Source: Anaerolineae bacterium (lineage in GTDB: Bacteria > Chloroflexota > Anaerolineae > Aggregatilineales > Phototrophicaceae). Taken from it: a stretch of 64,000 bases of DNA. The stretch is taken from the NCBI GenBank assembly GCA_020849765.1, contig JADLAY010000034.1, positions 434,001 to 498,000 of the forward strand. The letters run 5' to 3'. Below the pieces are notes generated by a model. It had not been told where the DNA came from and ran no database searches. It was given only the letters and a program-made list of their open reading frames with translations. The position numbers and the translations under genes were made by a program. Shown here one piece after another: positions 7,924-17,494 of this stretch. Within the stretch, counting starts at the first letter, position 1; every line of letters begins with the position of its first letter.

Positions 7924-9009
7924 CTAGCCGAAAACCTCCAGGTTCTCGAGTGGAACGTACAACGTCTCCCCAGTGACCAGGTAAACCTGGGCAACGTGAA
8001 CCCTTAAACCATTGTCTAACACAATCGGGTTATTTAGCAAGCCAATTATCTGACCTATATTACCAGCGAAATTACCACGCGTCACGCGAACTTGCATATC
8101 CGTATGCAGAGTCAGGTCGTTTCGCGGCGCTGGTGGCCTCTCGCCGGATTGCAGCGGCACATTCACGATCACTTCGGGGCGTCGCGCTTCCAGCACACCG
8201 GGCTGAATACCGTCCAGCGTCGCCTGGCGCCCCTCAAGGTTGGACAGGAACGAGTAAGAGAAGGTGCTCATGCGCTGCGAGCCGAATCCCTCCGTCAGCA
8301 GAATCGCGGCGGACGAACTCAGTGCATCGTTCATCAGCTCCGGCTCGATGCTGGGTGCAATCACCCCCAGCAATTCCTGCTCGTGAACCACCTGGAGGGT
8401 GCTCTGGCTGAGCGGCCGCCGCGTGACGACGATGGCATTGTGATATGGTGAATCGAGCGCCTCGCGCGAAATCCGGCCGAATCCGTCACTCGGTTCCAGG
8501 CGCAGCGTGCCTGTAGCGCGAGAATTATTGCCCCAGACACCCTGCAGGACGGCGCCGATACCCTCAACCAGCGCCCCGCGGCCACGTCGGATGTCGACCA
8601 CGTGCCCGTTGACACCGGCTTCGACCACCATGTTCTCGCCGACTTCCTGAAGGATGACGCGCCCGTCGCCAATGTGGACGACCGTGCCCGTGATCGGTGA
8701 GCGTACGCCGCGTTTGCGCCGTCCGTTCTTGCCCGCCAACAGTTCGCCCTGTTGAACAGGATCACCCACGTGCACATGTAATAGATCGTCAAGTTGTTCG
8801 GGTCGACGCAGACGAAGCTGGCGCGCCGCTTCGACGATCGTGAACGGTGCCTGCACCGCACCACGAGCGACGACGGTATGCAGATCGACACGATCGCCAC
8901 GCGCGACCTCGATGCCGCCCGTCGCATCGACCGGCAGCAGGCGGTCACGCCGGAAGATCGTAAGCGGCAGCAGGTGACGCTGCTCAGGAAAATAGGTTTC
9001 GTAGTTCAT
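7924..9009 (-). CDS. Unknown protein with lipoyl-like and KOW-like segments
   Basis: This 361-aa soluble protein is the last gene of a seven-gene cluster. The ATG at 9009 (MNYETYFPEQ) overlaps the end of the preceding ATPase gene by 26 nt; an earlier in-frame start would deepen the overlap. Residues about 80-122 (VGDPVQQGELLA, then SPITGTVVHI) read as a barrel-sandwich hybrid half, as in lipoyl and biotinyl carriers or RnfC-type domains, but without an acceptor lysine. Residues 305-361 begin MQVRVTRGNFAGNIGQIIGL, a KOW-like motif as in RplX or NusG. These fold assignments are from pattern only. Function is unknown; the tight coupling suggests it acts with the upstream ATPase. Confidence 0.65.
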   Translation of the reverse strand: MNYETYFPEQRHLLPLTIFRRDRLLPVDATGGIEVARGDRVDLHTVVARGAVQAPFTIVEAARQLRLRRPEQLDDLLHVHVGDPVQQGELLAGKNGRRKRGVRSPITGTVVHIGDGRVILQEVGENMVVEAGVNGHVVDIRRGRGALVEGIGAVLQGVWGNNSRATGTLRLEPSDGFGRISREALDSPYHNAIVVTRRPLSQSTLQVVHEQELLGVIAPSIEPELMNDALSSSAAILLTEGFGSQRMSTFSYSFLSNLEGRQATLDGIQPGVLEARRPEVIVNVPLQSGERPPAPRNDLTLHTDMQVRVTRGNFAGNIGQIIGLLNNPIVLDNGLRVHVAQVYLVTGETLYVPLENLEVFG

Positions 9010-10987
9010 CGACTTCGTCCTTGGCCTGCTGATCCCCGTTCTGAGCATCACCCTGGTCGGGCTCGCCCGAACTGAACTGCTTACGAACCTTCTTCGCCTG
9101 CACCTCTTTCGCGCGCTGTTCGACTTCCAGTTCTTTCTCGCTGGTTGCCGGACGCCGTTTCTGGCGTCCCTTCTTGGGCGCGGCCTCCGCCTGGCCCGTA
9201 TCTTTCTTGGCGGGCGCGGCCTGCAACCACTCCGGGTCGATCAGGCGAGGCTCGTCGCCGGTCGCCTGGGCATACCAGGCGGGCATCTGCCCAGCGCGTT
9301 CGGCGGGTGTGAGCGCGAGCGGCAGCGGGCGTCCACGCGCATCAAAGATGATGCCCGCAGTGCCGCCGGTGACTTCACGCCGGAACTTGCGCTTGCCGCC
9401 AATCGTGACGCCGCGCCCGACCGTGCGCACGTCGATCAGCGCCCGCACGCCCAATCCCAGCGGATAAACCCACAACGTCCCACCCGGCACCTCTTGCTTG
9501 ACGATCTCCCCATTGGGCAGCGTGATGCGCACACGCAAGGCGGGTTTGCCCGCACGCGGCTGGCCGCTCACGCTGAAGCAGGTGCCCAGCGGGATGATGC
9601 CACCCGCATCCAGCAGCTGCACGAAGGCCTCCTGCTGCACGCGCGCCAGTGCACCCAGCGCCGGGATCAGCGCGTTGCCGTCCAGGAGCAGTTCGCTCAT
9701 GCCGACGGGTTGGAGCGCATCCAGCAGCAGCATGGCGGACATGCCCGGACGCCCGGTGTTCGCGAACACGGCCCCCGCGCCCACAATCATGCGGAAAGGT
9801 GGCAGTGCCGCATCCGGGCTGGAATTCGCCTCGTCCGTCCACAGCGGACGCGCAGTCTGCACGAGCATCTCCACGCCCGCGCGCATCAAGGCATGCACCA
9901 GATACAACTCGCGCAGGCTCTCCGGCAGGGTGCCAGGGCGCAGCGTTTTGTTCAGGGCGAAGGCAAGCAGCTCGTTGTCGTCGACGACAAAGGGCAGCCA
10001 GCGGCGCACACGATCGAACCCGCTCGCCTCAAGCAGCGTGGCCGCGCTGTGTCCCAGACCGATATCATTGCGAATCGTCGTCGCGCTGTGATGGCCAATC
10101 GCGGCGGACAGCGTGCTGACTGCGCTGCCGACGTCAAGCGCCAGCGCGCTGCCTTGAACCTGCGCCAGGTAGCGCGCGATCAGGCTGTAGCTTTGCGCGG
10201 TCGGGAGCACGCCGAGCGCACTGCCCGCCGCGGCTCTATCAAAACCCGCACCGCGCTGTTCCGCCACGCTGTCATAAGCGCTGGCGAGCTGCGCCGATGC
10301 CTGCGCCGGTTGCTCCTGTTCGAGCGACGGCCGTACATTTTCAGCAGTCAGGACGATAGCATAAGGACTGAACAGCTCGCGGATCTGCGGAATCGCCTCA
10401 GAATTGCCCGCGAACAGCACGAGACGGCGCCGGTCATCGGCCATCAGGCGCATCGCCAGCACGGCTCGTTTCGCCAACTGAAGCAGCGTCGTCTGGGCGC
10501 CACCTTCCGTGCCGCCGACCAGGAAGAACAGATCGGGACGGCTGAGAATGATGGCGTTGATCTGCGCCGATTCATCACGATCGTCTTCGAGCGTGATCGT
10601 CTCGACCACCTGGACGTAAGTCCCGGCAACCGCGCGAAACGCGCTGTCGACGCTCATGGCGCGCGTCAGCCCGATCATGACGGTGCGCATCGGGCGCCCG
10701 ATGCTGGTCGTCACGAGGAATGAATCGACGCCAGAACGATCCGGAAGTTCAGGGCTGAGCACCGTGTGATCCGAGCGCAGGAGCTGTCGCCCCGTGCCCC
10801 GGCTGATCTGGCGCAGCGCGCGCTCCAGGCCGACGCTGACGTCGCCGTGAGGAAAGCTCGACGTGGTCATGACCTCGCCGTAACCCACGGGCCTGTACGT
10901 TCCATCGACGAGATCGATCAGCACGGCGCGCGTATGCACGTTGCCAAAGTCCACTGCCAGAATCGAGCCGGTGCGATTTTCCGCCAT
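8984..10987 (-). CDS. GlmL/MutL-family ASKHA ATPase-like protein
   Basis: This 667-aa protein resembles GlmL (MutL of glutamate mutase, Pfam PF13941), an actin-like ATPase related to reactivating chaperones. Three nucleotide-site motifs are visible: phosphate-1 AVDFGNVHT (11-19), phosphate-2 LDVGSAVS (284-291) and adenosine motif IVGAGAVFAN (401-410). FLVGGTEGG (155-163) and FAGNSEA are further family marks. The C-terminal 110 residues are charged, Lys/Glu/Gln-rich and probably disordered. No glutamate mutase subunits (GlmS, GlmE) are near, so it is likely repurposed within this cluster. GGAGG precedes the ATG. It lies 4 nt after the upstream membrane-protein gene and overlaps the downstream one. 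Confidence 0.75.
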   Translation of the reverse strand: MAENRTGSILAVDFGNVHTRAVLIDLVDGTYRPVGYGEVMTTSSFPHGDVSVGLERALRQISRGTGRQLLRSDHTVLSPELPDRSGVDSFLVTTSIGRPMRTVMIGLTRAMSVDSAFRAVAGTYVQVVETITLEDDRDESAQINAIILSRPDLFFLVGGTEGGAQTTLLQLAKRAVLAMRLMADDRRRLVLFAGNSEAIPQIRELFSPYAIVLTAENVRPSLEQEQPAQASAQLASAYDSVAEQRGAGFDRAAAGSALGVLPTAQSYSLIARYLAQVQGSALALDVGSAVSTLSAAIGHHSATTIRNDIGLGHSAATLLEASGFDRVRRWLPFVVDDNELLAFALNKTLRPGTLPESLRELYLVHALMRAGVEMLVQTARPLWTDEANSSPDAALPPFRMIVGAGAVFANTGRPGMSAMLLLDALQPVGMSELLLDGNALIPALGALARVQQEAFVQLLDAGGIIPLGTCFSVSGQPRAGKPALRVRITLPNGEIVKQEVPGGTLWVYPLGLGVRALIDVRTVGRGVTIGGKRKFRREVTGGTAGIIFDARGRPLPLALTPAERAGQMPAWYAQATGDEPRLIDPEWLQAAPAKKDTGQAEAAPKKGRQKRRPATSEKELEVEQRAKEVQAKKVRKQFSSGEPDQGDAQNGDQQAKDEVDELRNLFS

Positions 10988-10991
10988 GCCC

Positions 10992-11645
10992 TTAACCTCC
11001 GGTGATGCGCGCGATCAAGGCCGCGACGCGCTCACTGAAAATGGTCAGGCTGCTCAACAGCGCGCCCGCGTAGAGCGCGCTCAGCGTAACCACGATGAAG
11101 CCTTTGCCGACGACGCTGATCACCTGGACGAGCAGCCCTCGACGACCGGTCGTCGCCAGTTGACCGGGGATGCGTCGTGCCACGTACATAAAGTAAACCA
11201 GCGTCGCAATCACGCCGATCAAAACAATTACACTCGACAGCGTGTCCTCGGTGATGGTGTCTGCCGTGGCATCCGCCAGCGGGATCAGCGTGCCGCTGAC
11301 CGCGCCGACCACAGCCACCGCCGTGCCAACGCCGATGATGAAGGCCAGCGCCAGATTGCCGAGTCGCCCAAAGCGCGGCGAAATCTTGAGCAGCAGCAGC
11401 GCGCCGAGGATGATCGGCGTCACCCCGAATGCGCGTTCGCCGATGCCCAGGTTCGGCGCGAGGATGGTCAGCCGCAGCCAGGGCAGAATGGCGTTCTGAA
11501 GTGCGACGATGAAGACGAAGCCCGCCGCGACCCCGGCAAAGATATATACCGCCAGGCGATAAAGGAAGTTATCGCCCAGCAGGTAACTGAAGATCATGAG
11601 GGTAAAGACGACCCCCGCCCACAGACCGATCTGGTCGAGATTCAC
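10992..11645 (-). CDS. Six-helix membrane protein, cluster partner
   Basis: This 217-aa protein has about six hydrophobic helices and short polar loops. The first residues are VNLDQIGLWAGVVFTLMIF. The start is taken as GTG at 11645: GAGGAG lies just upstream and the codon overlaps the stop of the giant gene as GTGA, a classic translational-coupling arrangement. Starting further upstream would give an unnatural, cysteine- and arginine-rich N-terminus. No family was recognised. The coupling implies made-to-measure co-production with the giant scaffold upstream and the ATPase downstream. Confidence 0.7.
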   Translation of the reverse strand: MNLDQIGLWAGVVFTLMIFSYLLGDNFLYRLAVYIFAGVAAGFVFIVALQNAILPWLRLTILAPNLGIGERAFGVTPIILGALLLLKISPRFGRLGNLALAFIIGVGTAVAVVGAVSGTLIPLADATADTITEDTLSSVIVLIGVIATLVYFMYVARRIPGQLATTGRRGLLVQVISVVGKGFIVVTLSALYAGALLSSLTIFSERVAALIARITGG

Positions 11646-14600
11646 GAGGTCCTTCTCCTCAGGAAGATGGCGCGCAAGATCCCGGTCAAAGCGCCAAAGC
11701 CGATGACCAGGAAAGCACCGACAATACCGATAGTCATGCCATACCATTGCAGCGCCGATGCGTCGGGTTCAACCGCCGCCGTCTCGACGACGGCGACGTC
11801 GGTCGGCTCTGGCTCATCTTGCTGGAGCGGCGAACGCGCAGACACGCGCTTGCCAGACTCCTCGTCATCGGGCGCAGGCGTTTCTTCAACAATGACGAGC
11901 AGGCCCGAAGACACCCAGCCTTCTGTCTCGTCGTCAAGACGCACGTTGACCCAGTCGCCGGTGTCGTTGTAAGCCAGCACGGTCACGATCGTATTGCGCG
12001 CCATACCAGCCACGACCCGAAAGTCCGTGCCCGGCCCGCTGCGCAGATTGGCGCCGTTCGCCGAAATCACGAGCGCGCTCGGCAGCGATTCCGCCTCCGG
12101 GGCAGGCGTCGGTGTTTCCAGTCCGGTCTCTTCACCTTCAGCACCAGGTGTCAGCGTCGTCGAAACGTCACCGGTCGTCTCACCCTCGGTCTGTGCACCC
12201 TCTTGCGCTTCGTCGGGTGTGGATGGCGTTGGTGCAATCAACGTCGGTCGCACCGGGCGCACGCCGCGCCTGACCGCGTCCACGGAATCGAGCAGCGTGT
12301 GGTAGGTGTAGGCATCTTCGTAGCCGACCAGCAGGCCGCGGACGGCACTCTCGTTGCGCGCATAGGGCTCCGCCAACGGCGCAGCAGCATAGCTGACGCC
12401 CACGACCAGCGGACGCGACGCCAGCGGCGCAATCTGCTCAGCATAGGCGCGCACATCTTCTGCCCGATCCGTGACCATGATGATCAGGGCAAGGTTCGAC
12501 AGCGATTCCAGATTCAGCCCTTCGGTCTGGCCGTTGATGTCATAAGTCAGCAGCCCGGAGCTTGCCTCGCTGAACGCGCGCAGGCCGACCGCCCCGCCAG
12601 GGAGAAAGCGCGCCGAGTAGTATTCGACGTTGGCTTCCATCGGCACACGCTGGTTGATTCTTTGCAGAAAGGCACGATCGGTATTCACTGCATCAAGGAA
12701 AGACTCTGCACGCAGCACGCCGAACGCATTGCCACTGACAAACACCGGGCGCGCGCCGCGCAAGAGCACATGGCGCACGATCGAATCGGCCATCTGGTCA
12801 AGCTCACCGGCGGACGCTGGGCCGTACTCCAGCCCAATCATAACCAGGTCATATTCTTCGAGCTTGTCGATCTGGTCGAAGGCGTGGCTCTCCTGGCTGC
12901 CGAGCGCGAATTGCGCCGGTGGCAGGGCGCCGATGCGAAAATCGCTGAAGAAGAACGGCAGCACAATGCCGCCAGCCAACAGCAGAGTCAGCAGCAGCCG
13001 ATCAATGCGATACGTGCGGCGACGGCGCACGCGCCTTCTGGGCGCAGCCTCCGGCCTGGCAGCGGCGCGTTCCCCCTCGGCCTCTTCATCTGGCAAATGC
13101 ATGCCTTCGTAAGTGAGATCGATGGCGGACAGCCGGTTGGTGCCGCGCATCTGGATCGGCTCATCACCGCTGCCGATCAGTTCGCCGAGCAAGGCGACCT
13201 GCGCCCGCTGCTGATCGCTCAGGCTGACGCCGCTGAAGTACTCGCCCGCATCGATCGTGACAGGCACCGGCACCAGCGCGTCGTCCACACCTGGCAGCAC
13301 CTTCGAGAGATCGTCGCCCTGCGTGCCGGTTTGGGCGGCGCGCACTTCGTCGGTGCTGCGCTTACGCAGCTTCTGCAAGCGCTCGGAGAGTTCGCCCTCA
13401 GGCCGATCCTTCATCTGGCGCGCCAGAGCTGCCGCCGAAACCGCACCAACGGACGCTTGCAGCTCGTCGAGCATGTCCGACTGCTCAAGACCGGAGGATT
13501 CCGGCGTCACCGCGTTGTCGGTGATGTTCGACAGCGCCTGATCGAAGTCGTCCAGGTCGAAGTCGTCGACCTCCGCGCCCGGCCCGGCATATTCGTGACG
13601 TTGGGGCAGCACCTCTTCAGGCGCATCCAGACCCGCGATGAAATCTTCCAGATTATCCACCGCAGCATCAGCGCCGAAGAGCGCCGCGGCGGCTTCGCTC
13701 GCGGTCTCTTCCTTGGCGGCGGGCAGCGACGAGGCGTCGATGTCCTGCAACCAGCTTGGCACATCTTCGACGCCCTGCGCCTCGGACATGCCCAGTTCCG
13801 CCATTTCTTGATCGAAATCATCCGGGTCACGGGGCACGGGCGCAAAGTCGTCGATGGGCGGTTCGTCGAACCAGTCATTCTGGTCGGCGGAATCGGTGGG
13901 AAGGCCGGAATCATCAAACGCGAAGGCAGGCACTGCAGGCAGCTCAACCTCCGGCTGATCCTCAGTCGTTTCCGGCTCCTCCCACATCGAGGTATTTTCT
14001 TCGCCGGAAATGACTGTGGTCTTATTCATTTCCGGCTGACCAAAACCCTCCAAGAAATCCAAGTCGGGCCCGGTCGTATCGTCGTCATCCGCGTCCGGTG
14101 GCGAATGCGCCTCTGCCTCCGGTGGTGCATATGCCTCTGATGATTCAGGCTCAGCGCCTAAGCCCATGGCGGCGAAGAAACTGTCATCATCGGGGAAATC
14201 GAGCGCCTCATCCGCTTCGGCCGCCTGCGGAGCAGACTCGTCGCGATGCTCATCCTCAAAGGCGGCGAACAGGGCTTCCAGATCATCTTCATCGGCAGCC
14301 ACACGCTCAGATTGCCCTTGAGCATCGCTCTCATCGCCCAGCGGTGCCGTCGACGGCAGTTCTTCATCTGGATAATCGAAAGATGCATCCAGGCTGGCGA
14401 ACAATTCGTCGAGATCATCATCGCGGCTGGCGTAGTCCCCGGCCTCGCCGTCGTCGTCTGTATTGAGGCCGCCATCAGGCAACGACTCAGACTCGTCTTC
14501 CGGCGGCTCGTTCATCCCGCCGAAGACGCTGTCGAAATCATCGTTTTGTGGCATAAGCTGCTCCGATTGTGTGGTTACTTGATCCCACGCATCGTAGGCG

Positions 14601-16888
14601 GGCGACCCGGTCATCGTGGCGGACTGAGGCGATGCATCCTCAGATGCCGAACTTGTGTCTTCTTCACCCGGTTCCGAATCACCAAACAAAGCATTCAATT
14701 CAGCGGTTTGTATGCGGACGTGTGACTCCGAGTCCAGCGTCCCACCAACCGGCGCCGCTTCGACGTCGCTGAACATTGCATCGAACGCCGCATCGGGGTC
14801 GTCGGCCAGCTGGCTCGCCCCCAGGTTATCCAGCAGCGAGCGCAGATCATCCGCTTGCGCGGGCGATGGATTTTCGATTTGGGTGGCCGCATCCAGCTCG
14901 CCGAATTCAAGCCTGGTTTCAGCCTGCGGAGAGACATCAGCGGCGCTATTGACAGTCGTTTGCGCCTGTTTGGGCGCGCGGACAGATTCTGCGTCAGCTT
15001 GCTCGTGCGGCGCATCGTCAAATGAGACGTTGCTCAGCCAGGCCAGATCGTCTTCCCCGGTCGCGGTCTGCGGCGAACTCGACGACGCGGATTCGGAGAG
15101 TTGTTCGAGGATCAGATAGTCATCATCGAATTCGGAGCGGCTGTCCGTCTCGCGCGCTTCGGGCGCCCGGTTCGAAGCCGCCCTGGCCGATGCCACCTCC
15201 TCGCCGAACAGCATCGCATCAAGCTCATCTGTGACCAGCGCCCGGAAGCGTTCCTGCTCGGTGTGGCTGCTTCTAACGGCTTCCTGGGCGACCTGAGATT
15301 CAGGTTCAGACGGCGCCGCGTCCGGGCTGAGAATAACCGTCGCGCCGGACGTGTTTCCGGGTTTCGGTGCCGAGTCTTCAGGTTGTTTCTGTAAGTTCGC
15401 AAACAAGTCGTCATACGTATCGTCGTCGACGTTGGTCGGTTCGGCGTAGGCGTCTTCAGCCTCGTACGCATCGAAGTCCATCGTGCTGAAATCGATCACG
15501 GGTCTGGACGGCACAGCCTCAGACCGCGCAGGTGAAGTGCCAGAGCTTCTGCGCTGATCGTCGGTCTCTGGCTGATCGGAATCGTCGTTTTGTAGTTCGC
15601 TCAGCCAATCGGGCGCTTGCGTTTCCGCCTCCGGCTCGTCGTCCGGGAAGAAGTAAGGCTGCTCCGTCTGTTCGCCCGTTTCCTCGGTGGAGGAGCTGTC
15701 ATCAAAGCCTATGCCCATACTCTCGGGATAGCGCGTCACCGAATTGACCATCGAAGTGACTTCGCTCAGCCAGTTCAGGCTATCGGAATCGAGGTCAGCC
15801 TCATCGTTCTCCTCGAGCACGGGAAGCGCGCTCGTCGCCGGCGCGTCGTCGATGTCGACATCGGAAAATGCGCTCAGGTCAGGCTCGTCGTAGTCACGGG
15901 CATGGAGCGCATTCGAAACTTCGTTTTCATCCGGCGTCGGGTTGGTATCCAGCAGCGATTCTTCGACCGGGTTGTGATGCGTCGGGCGATCTTCACGCTG
16001 CGGAGGGCGAACTGCGGTCGACTGCTCGTCGGGAGGCTCATCCAGCGATGCATACTCGGCATAAAAGTCATCATCAGGCATTGCCGAGGCGGTTGGCGTT
16101 TGTGAACTCCAATCCGAGGCATCATCCGCTTCCGGCGCGGCGGGGTCATGTCGCTGGCGGCTGATGCCGTCGAAGAAGGAGGCCATTGCATCGTCTTCGG
16201 AGGGCTCGGCCGTGAACGCGGCGGCGTTCGACTCGCGCATGTTGGCGAATGGATCGAGCGAGACGTCGCCGACATCTTCCGGATCGATCGGCAGTTCCCA
16301 CGCCTCATCATCCGCGTCGGCATCGTCATAAGCGTCATCGTCACTGTCGGACAGACCCGCCAGCGCGTCTTGCACCGCACTTGCCGGGGGAGGCGTCTCG
16401 CCTTCCGGCCTCACGAACCACTCAGGCGCCTGGCTTTCGTCGAGTTCTTCCAGTCCAAGGAACCAATCCGGCAGTTCGCCGGTGCCCGCCGGTTTCACCG
16501 TCCCGGAAAAGAAGGGAGACGTAGGGGCAGTATCATCTGCAAGTAAGTCGGGGACTTCTTCTTCGACGCTGTGTTCGCGGTTGGCTTCCTGCTGGATGCG
16601 CAGCCACTCGTCGTAGCTCAGATCGGTGTGGGCCGTGTCGGGCAGGGTATCCGCCGAGTCCAGGAATTCTTTCGGCAGTCCCATCGTTTGGGCAAAGTCA
16701 TCGTCCAGTTCGGGCGCTTGCTCCTGCTCGCGGAGCCATGGGGGCACGAGATCATCCGTCGCTGCCGGTTGATCGGCGATCTCTGCCGGTTCGACAGGAT
16801 CATGCTCCTGGCGGGTGCCCGGCTTATCATCAGGTTCGTCCGCCCCGCGCAACCATGGGGGCAGAAAATTGTCTGAATCGCCACCCAT
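11642..16888 (-). CDS. Giant acidic membrane-anchored protein with SH3b domain (1748 aa)
   Basis: Residues 1 to about 1250 form an acidic, low-complexity, probably disordered cytoplasmic region. It is punctuated by two kinds of short hydrophobic motif: Trp motifs (PPWLR twice, PDWF, PEWF, NWLSEV, PDWLSEL, AWLSNV, PSWLQDI) and Leu/Phe motifs (LFGEE, LFGDS, LFASLD, LFAAF, FFDGI, FFAAMG). An Arg-rich stretch and a transmembrane helix follow at about 1295-1315, then an external globular domain of about 250 residues (contains VVGVSYAAAPLAEPYAR). A Thr/Pro linker leads to a bacterial SH3 domain at about 1601-1665 (ANLRSGPGTDF) and a final helix at about 1717-1742. The motifs look like docking sites for partners, which suggests a scaffold. 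It lies 3 nt after the upstream gene and overlaps the downstream one. Confidence 0.75.
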   Translation of the reverse strand: MGGDSDNFLPPWLRGADEPDDKPGTRQEHDPVEPAEIADQPAATDDLVPPWLREQEQAPELDDDFAQTMGLPKEFLDSADTLPDTAHTDLSYDEWLRIQQEANREHSVEEEVPDLLADDTAPTSPFFSGTVKPAGTGELPDWFLGLEELDESQAPEWFVRPEGETPPPASAVQDALAGLSDSDDDAYDDADADDEAWELPIDPEDVGDVSLDPFANMRESNAAAFTAEPSEDDAMASFFDGISRQRHDPAAPEADDASDWSSQTPTASAMPDDDFYAEYASLDEPPDEQSTAVRPPQREDRPTHHNPVEESLLDTNPTPDENEVSNALHARDYDEPDLSAFSDVDIDDAPATSALPVLEENDEADLDSDSLNWLSEVTSMVNSVTRYPESMGIGFDDSSSTEETGEQTEQPYFFPDDEPEAETQAPDWLSELQNDDSDQPETDDQRRSSGTSPARSEAVPSRPVIDFSTMDFDAYEAEDAYAEPTNVDDDTYDDLFANLQKQPEDSAPKPGNTSGATVILSPDAAPSEPESQVAQEAVRSSHTEQERFRALVTDELDAMLFGEEVASARAASNRAPEARETDSRSEFDDDYLILEQLSESASSSSPQTATGEDDLAWLSNVSFDDAPHEQADAESVRAPKQAQTTVNSAADVSPQAETRLEFGELDAATQIENPSPAQADDLRSLLDNLGASQLADDPDAAFDAMFSDVEAAPVGGTLDSESHVRIQTAELNALFGDSEPGEEDTSSASEDASPQSATMTGSPAYDAWDQVTTQSEQLMPQNDDFDSVFGGMNEPPEDESESLPDGGLNTDDDGEAGDYASRDDDLDELFASLDASFDYPDEELPSTAPLGDESDAQGQSERVAADEDDLEALFAAFEDEHRDESAPQAAEADEALDFPDDDSFFAAMGLGAEPESSEAYAPPEAEAHSPPDADDDDTTGPDLDFLEGFGQPEMNKTTVISGEENTSMWEEPETTEDQPEVELPAVPAFAFDDSGLPTDSADQNDWFDEPPIDDFAPVPRDPDDFDQEMAELGMSEAQGVEDVPSWLQDIDASSLPAAKEETASEAAAALFGADAAVDNLEDFIAGLDAPEEVLPQRHEYAGPGAEVDDFDLDDFDQALSNITDNAVTPESSGLEQSDMLDELQASVGAVSAAALARQMKDRPEGELSERLQKLRKRSTDEVRAAQTGTQGDDLSKVLPGVDDALVPVPVTIDAGEYFSGVSLSDQQRAQVALLGELIGSGDEPIQMRGTNRLSAIDLTYEGMHLPDEEAEGERAAARPEAAPRRRVRRRRTYRIDRLLLTLLLAGGIVLPFFFSDFRIGALPPAQFALGSQESHAFDQIDKLEEYDLVMIGLEYGPASAGELDQMADSIVRHVLLRGARPVFVSGNAFGVLRAESFLDAVNTDRAFLQRINQRVPMEANVEYYSARFLPGGAVGLRAFSEASSGLLTYDINGQTEGLNLESLSNLALIIMVTDRAEDVRAYAEQIAPLASRPLVVGVSYAAAPLAEPYARNESAVRGLLVGYEDAYTYHTLLDSVDAVRRGVRPVRPTLIAPTPSTPDEAQEGAQTEGETTGDVSTTLTPGAEGEETGLETPTPAPEAESLPSALVISANGANLRSGPGTDFRVVAGMARNTIVTVLAYNDTGDWVNVRLDDETEGWVSSGLLVIVEETPAPDDEESGKRVSARSPLQQDEPEPTDVAVVETAAVEPDASALQWYGMTIGIVGAFLVIGFGALTGILRAIFLRRRTS

Positions 16889-16891
16889 AGC

Positions 16892-17494
16892 TTACTCGCG
16901 ATATGAACGATCTTGTCCGATCAACACACGCACGCCGGTCACAATGGTCGCCAGGGCAATGCCAAACAAGATGCCGCGTGCACCTGCGCTGACCGGAACG
17001 GACAAGAGCCATTCTCGAACCTGTCTCGCCAGCCCGAATTGTTCGAGCGGGAGTGCCCCAACGAGCATCACCAACAAAATGATGATAAATAACAGACCTG
17101 TCCATGTGAATCTTCGATGCAGCAAACGGTAGGCGCCGTAAACGAGCGCAAAAAAGAGCAGCCCGGCCAAGGCGGACTCGACCGGCACCTGGACGGAGTT
17201 GAGCAGCAGATCGTTCATCTCTGACTGCCCCGCCAGCCAGAAACCGACGGTCGCGAACGCGCTCACCAACAGCACAAGGCTGTAGACCCAACCGCGCTTC
17301 AAATAGCGCATGCGTCCGATATGGACGATCAACAGGTTGATGACCCCGGCCACGATCATGAGCGCAAGCGTCGCGACGACCAGCCGCAAGAGTGCAGCAG
17401 CCAGCTCCCCGGTGCCGACGGTCAGGTCATAGATGGTGACCAGCCCAACGCCGATGGTGATGACGGAGGCGAGTATGGCAAGCAAACGCCGCAT
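16892..17494 (-). CDS. Six-helix membrane protein, cluster partner
   Basis: This 200-aa protein consists almost entirely of six hydrophobic helices (the first LLAILASVITIGVGLVTIYD, the last GILFGIALATIVTGVRVLIG) with an Arg-containing tail. The ATG at 17494 overlaps the stop of the upstream gene as TGATG, implying translational re-initiation. An alternative TTG lies one codon earlier. No family is recognised. Its conserved position between the DUF6754-like protein and the giant scaffold suggests a membrane subunit of the same complex. Confidence 0.7.
   Translation of the reverse strand: MRRLLAILASVITIGVGLVTIYDLTVGTGELAAALLRLVVATLALMIVAGVINLLIVHIGRMRYLKRGWVYSLVLLVSAFATVGFWLAGQSEMNDLLLNSVQVPVESALAGLLFFALVYGAYRLLHRRFTWTGLLFIIILLVMLVGALPLEQFGLARQVREWLLSVPVSAGARGILFGIALATIVTGVRVLIGQDRSYRE

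Noticed and set aside
11747..14140. Long rightward open frame of 797 codons
   Set aside because: It is antisense to the giant scaffold gene. The encoded sequence is basic and repeat-like without any motif, while the leftward frame has SH3b and transmembrane segments.
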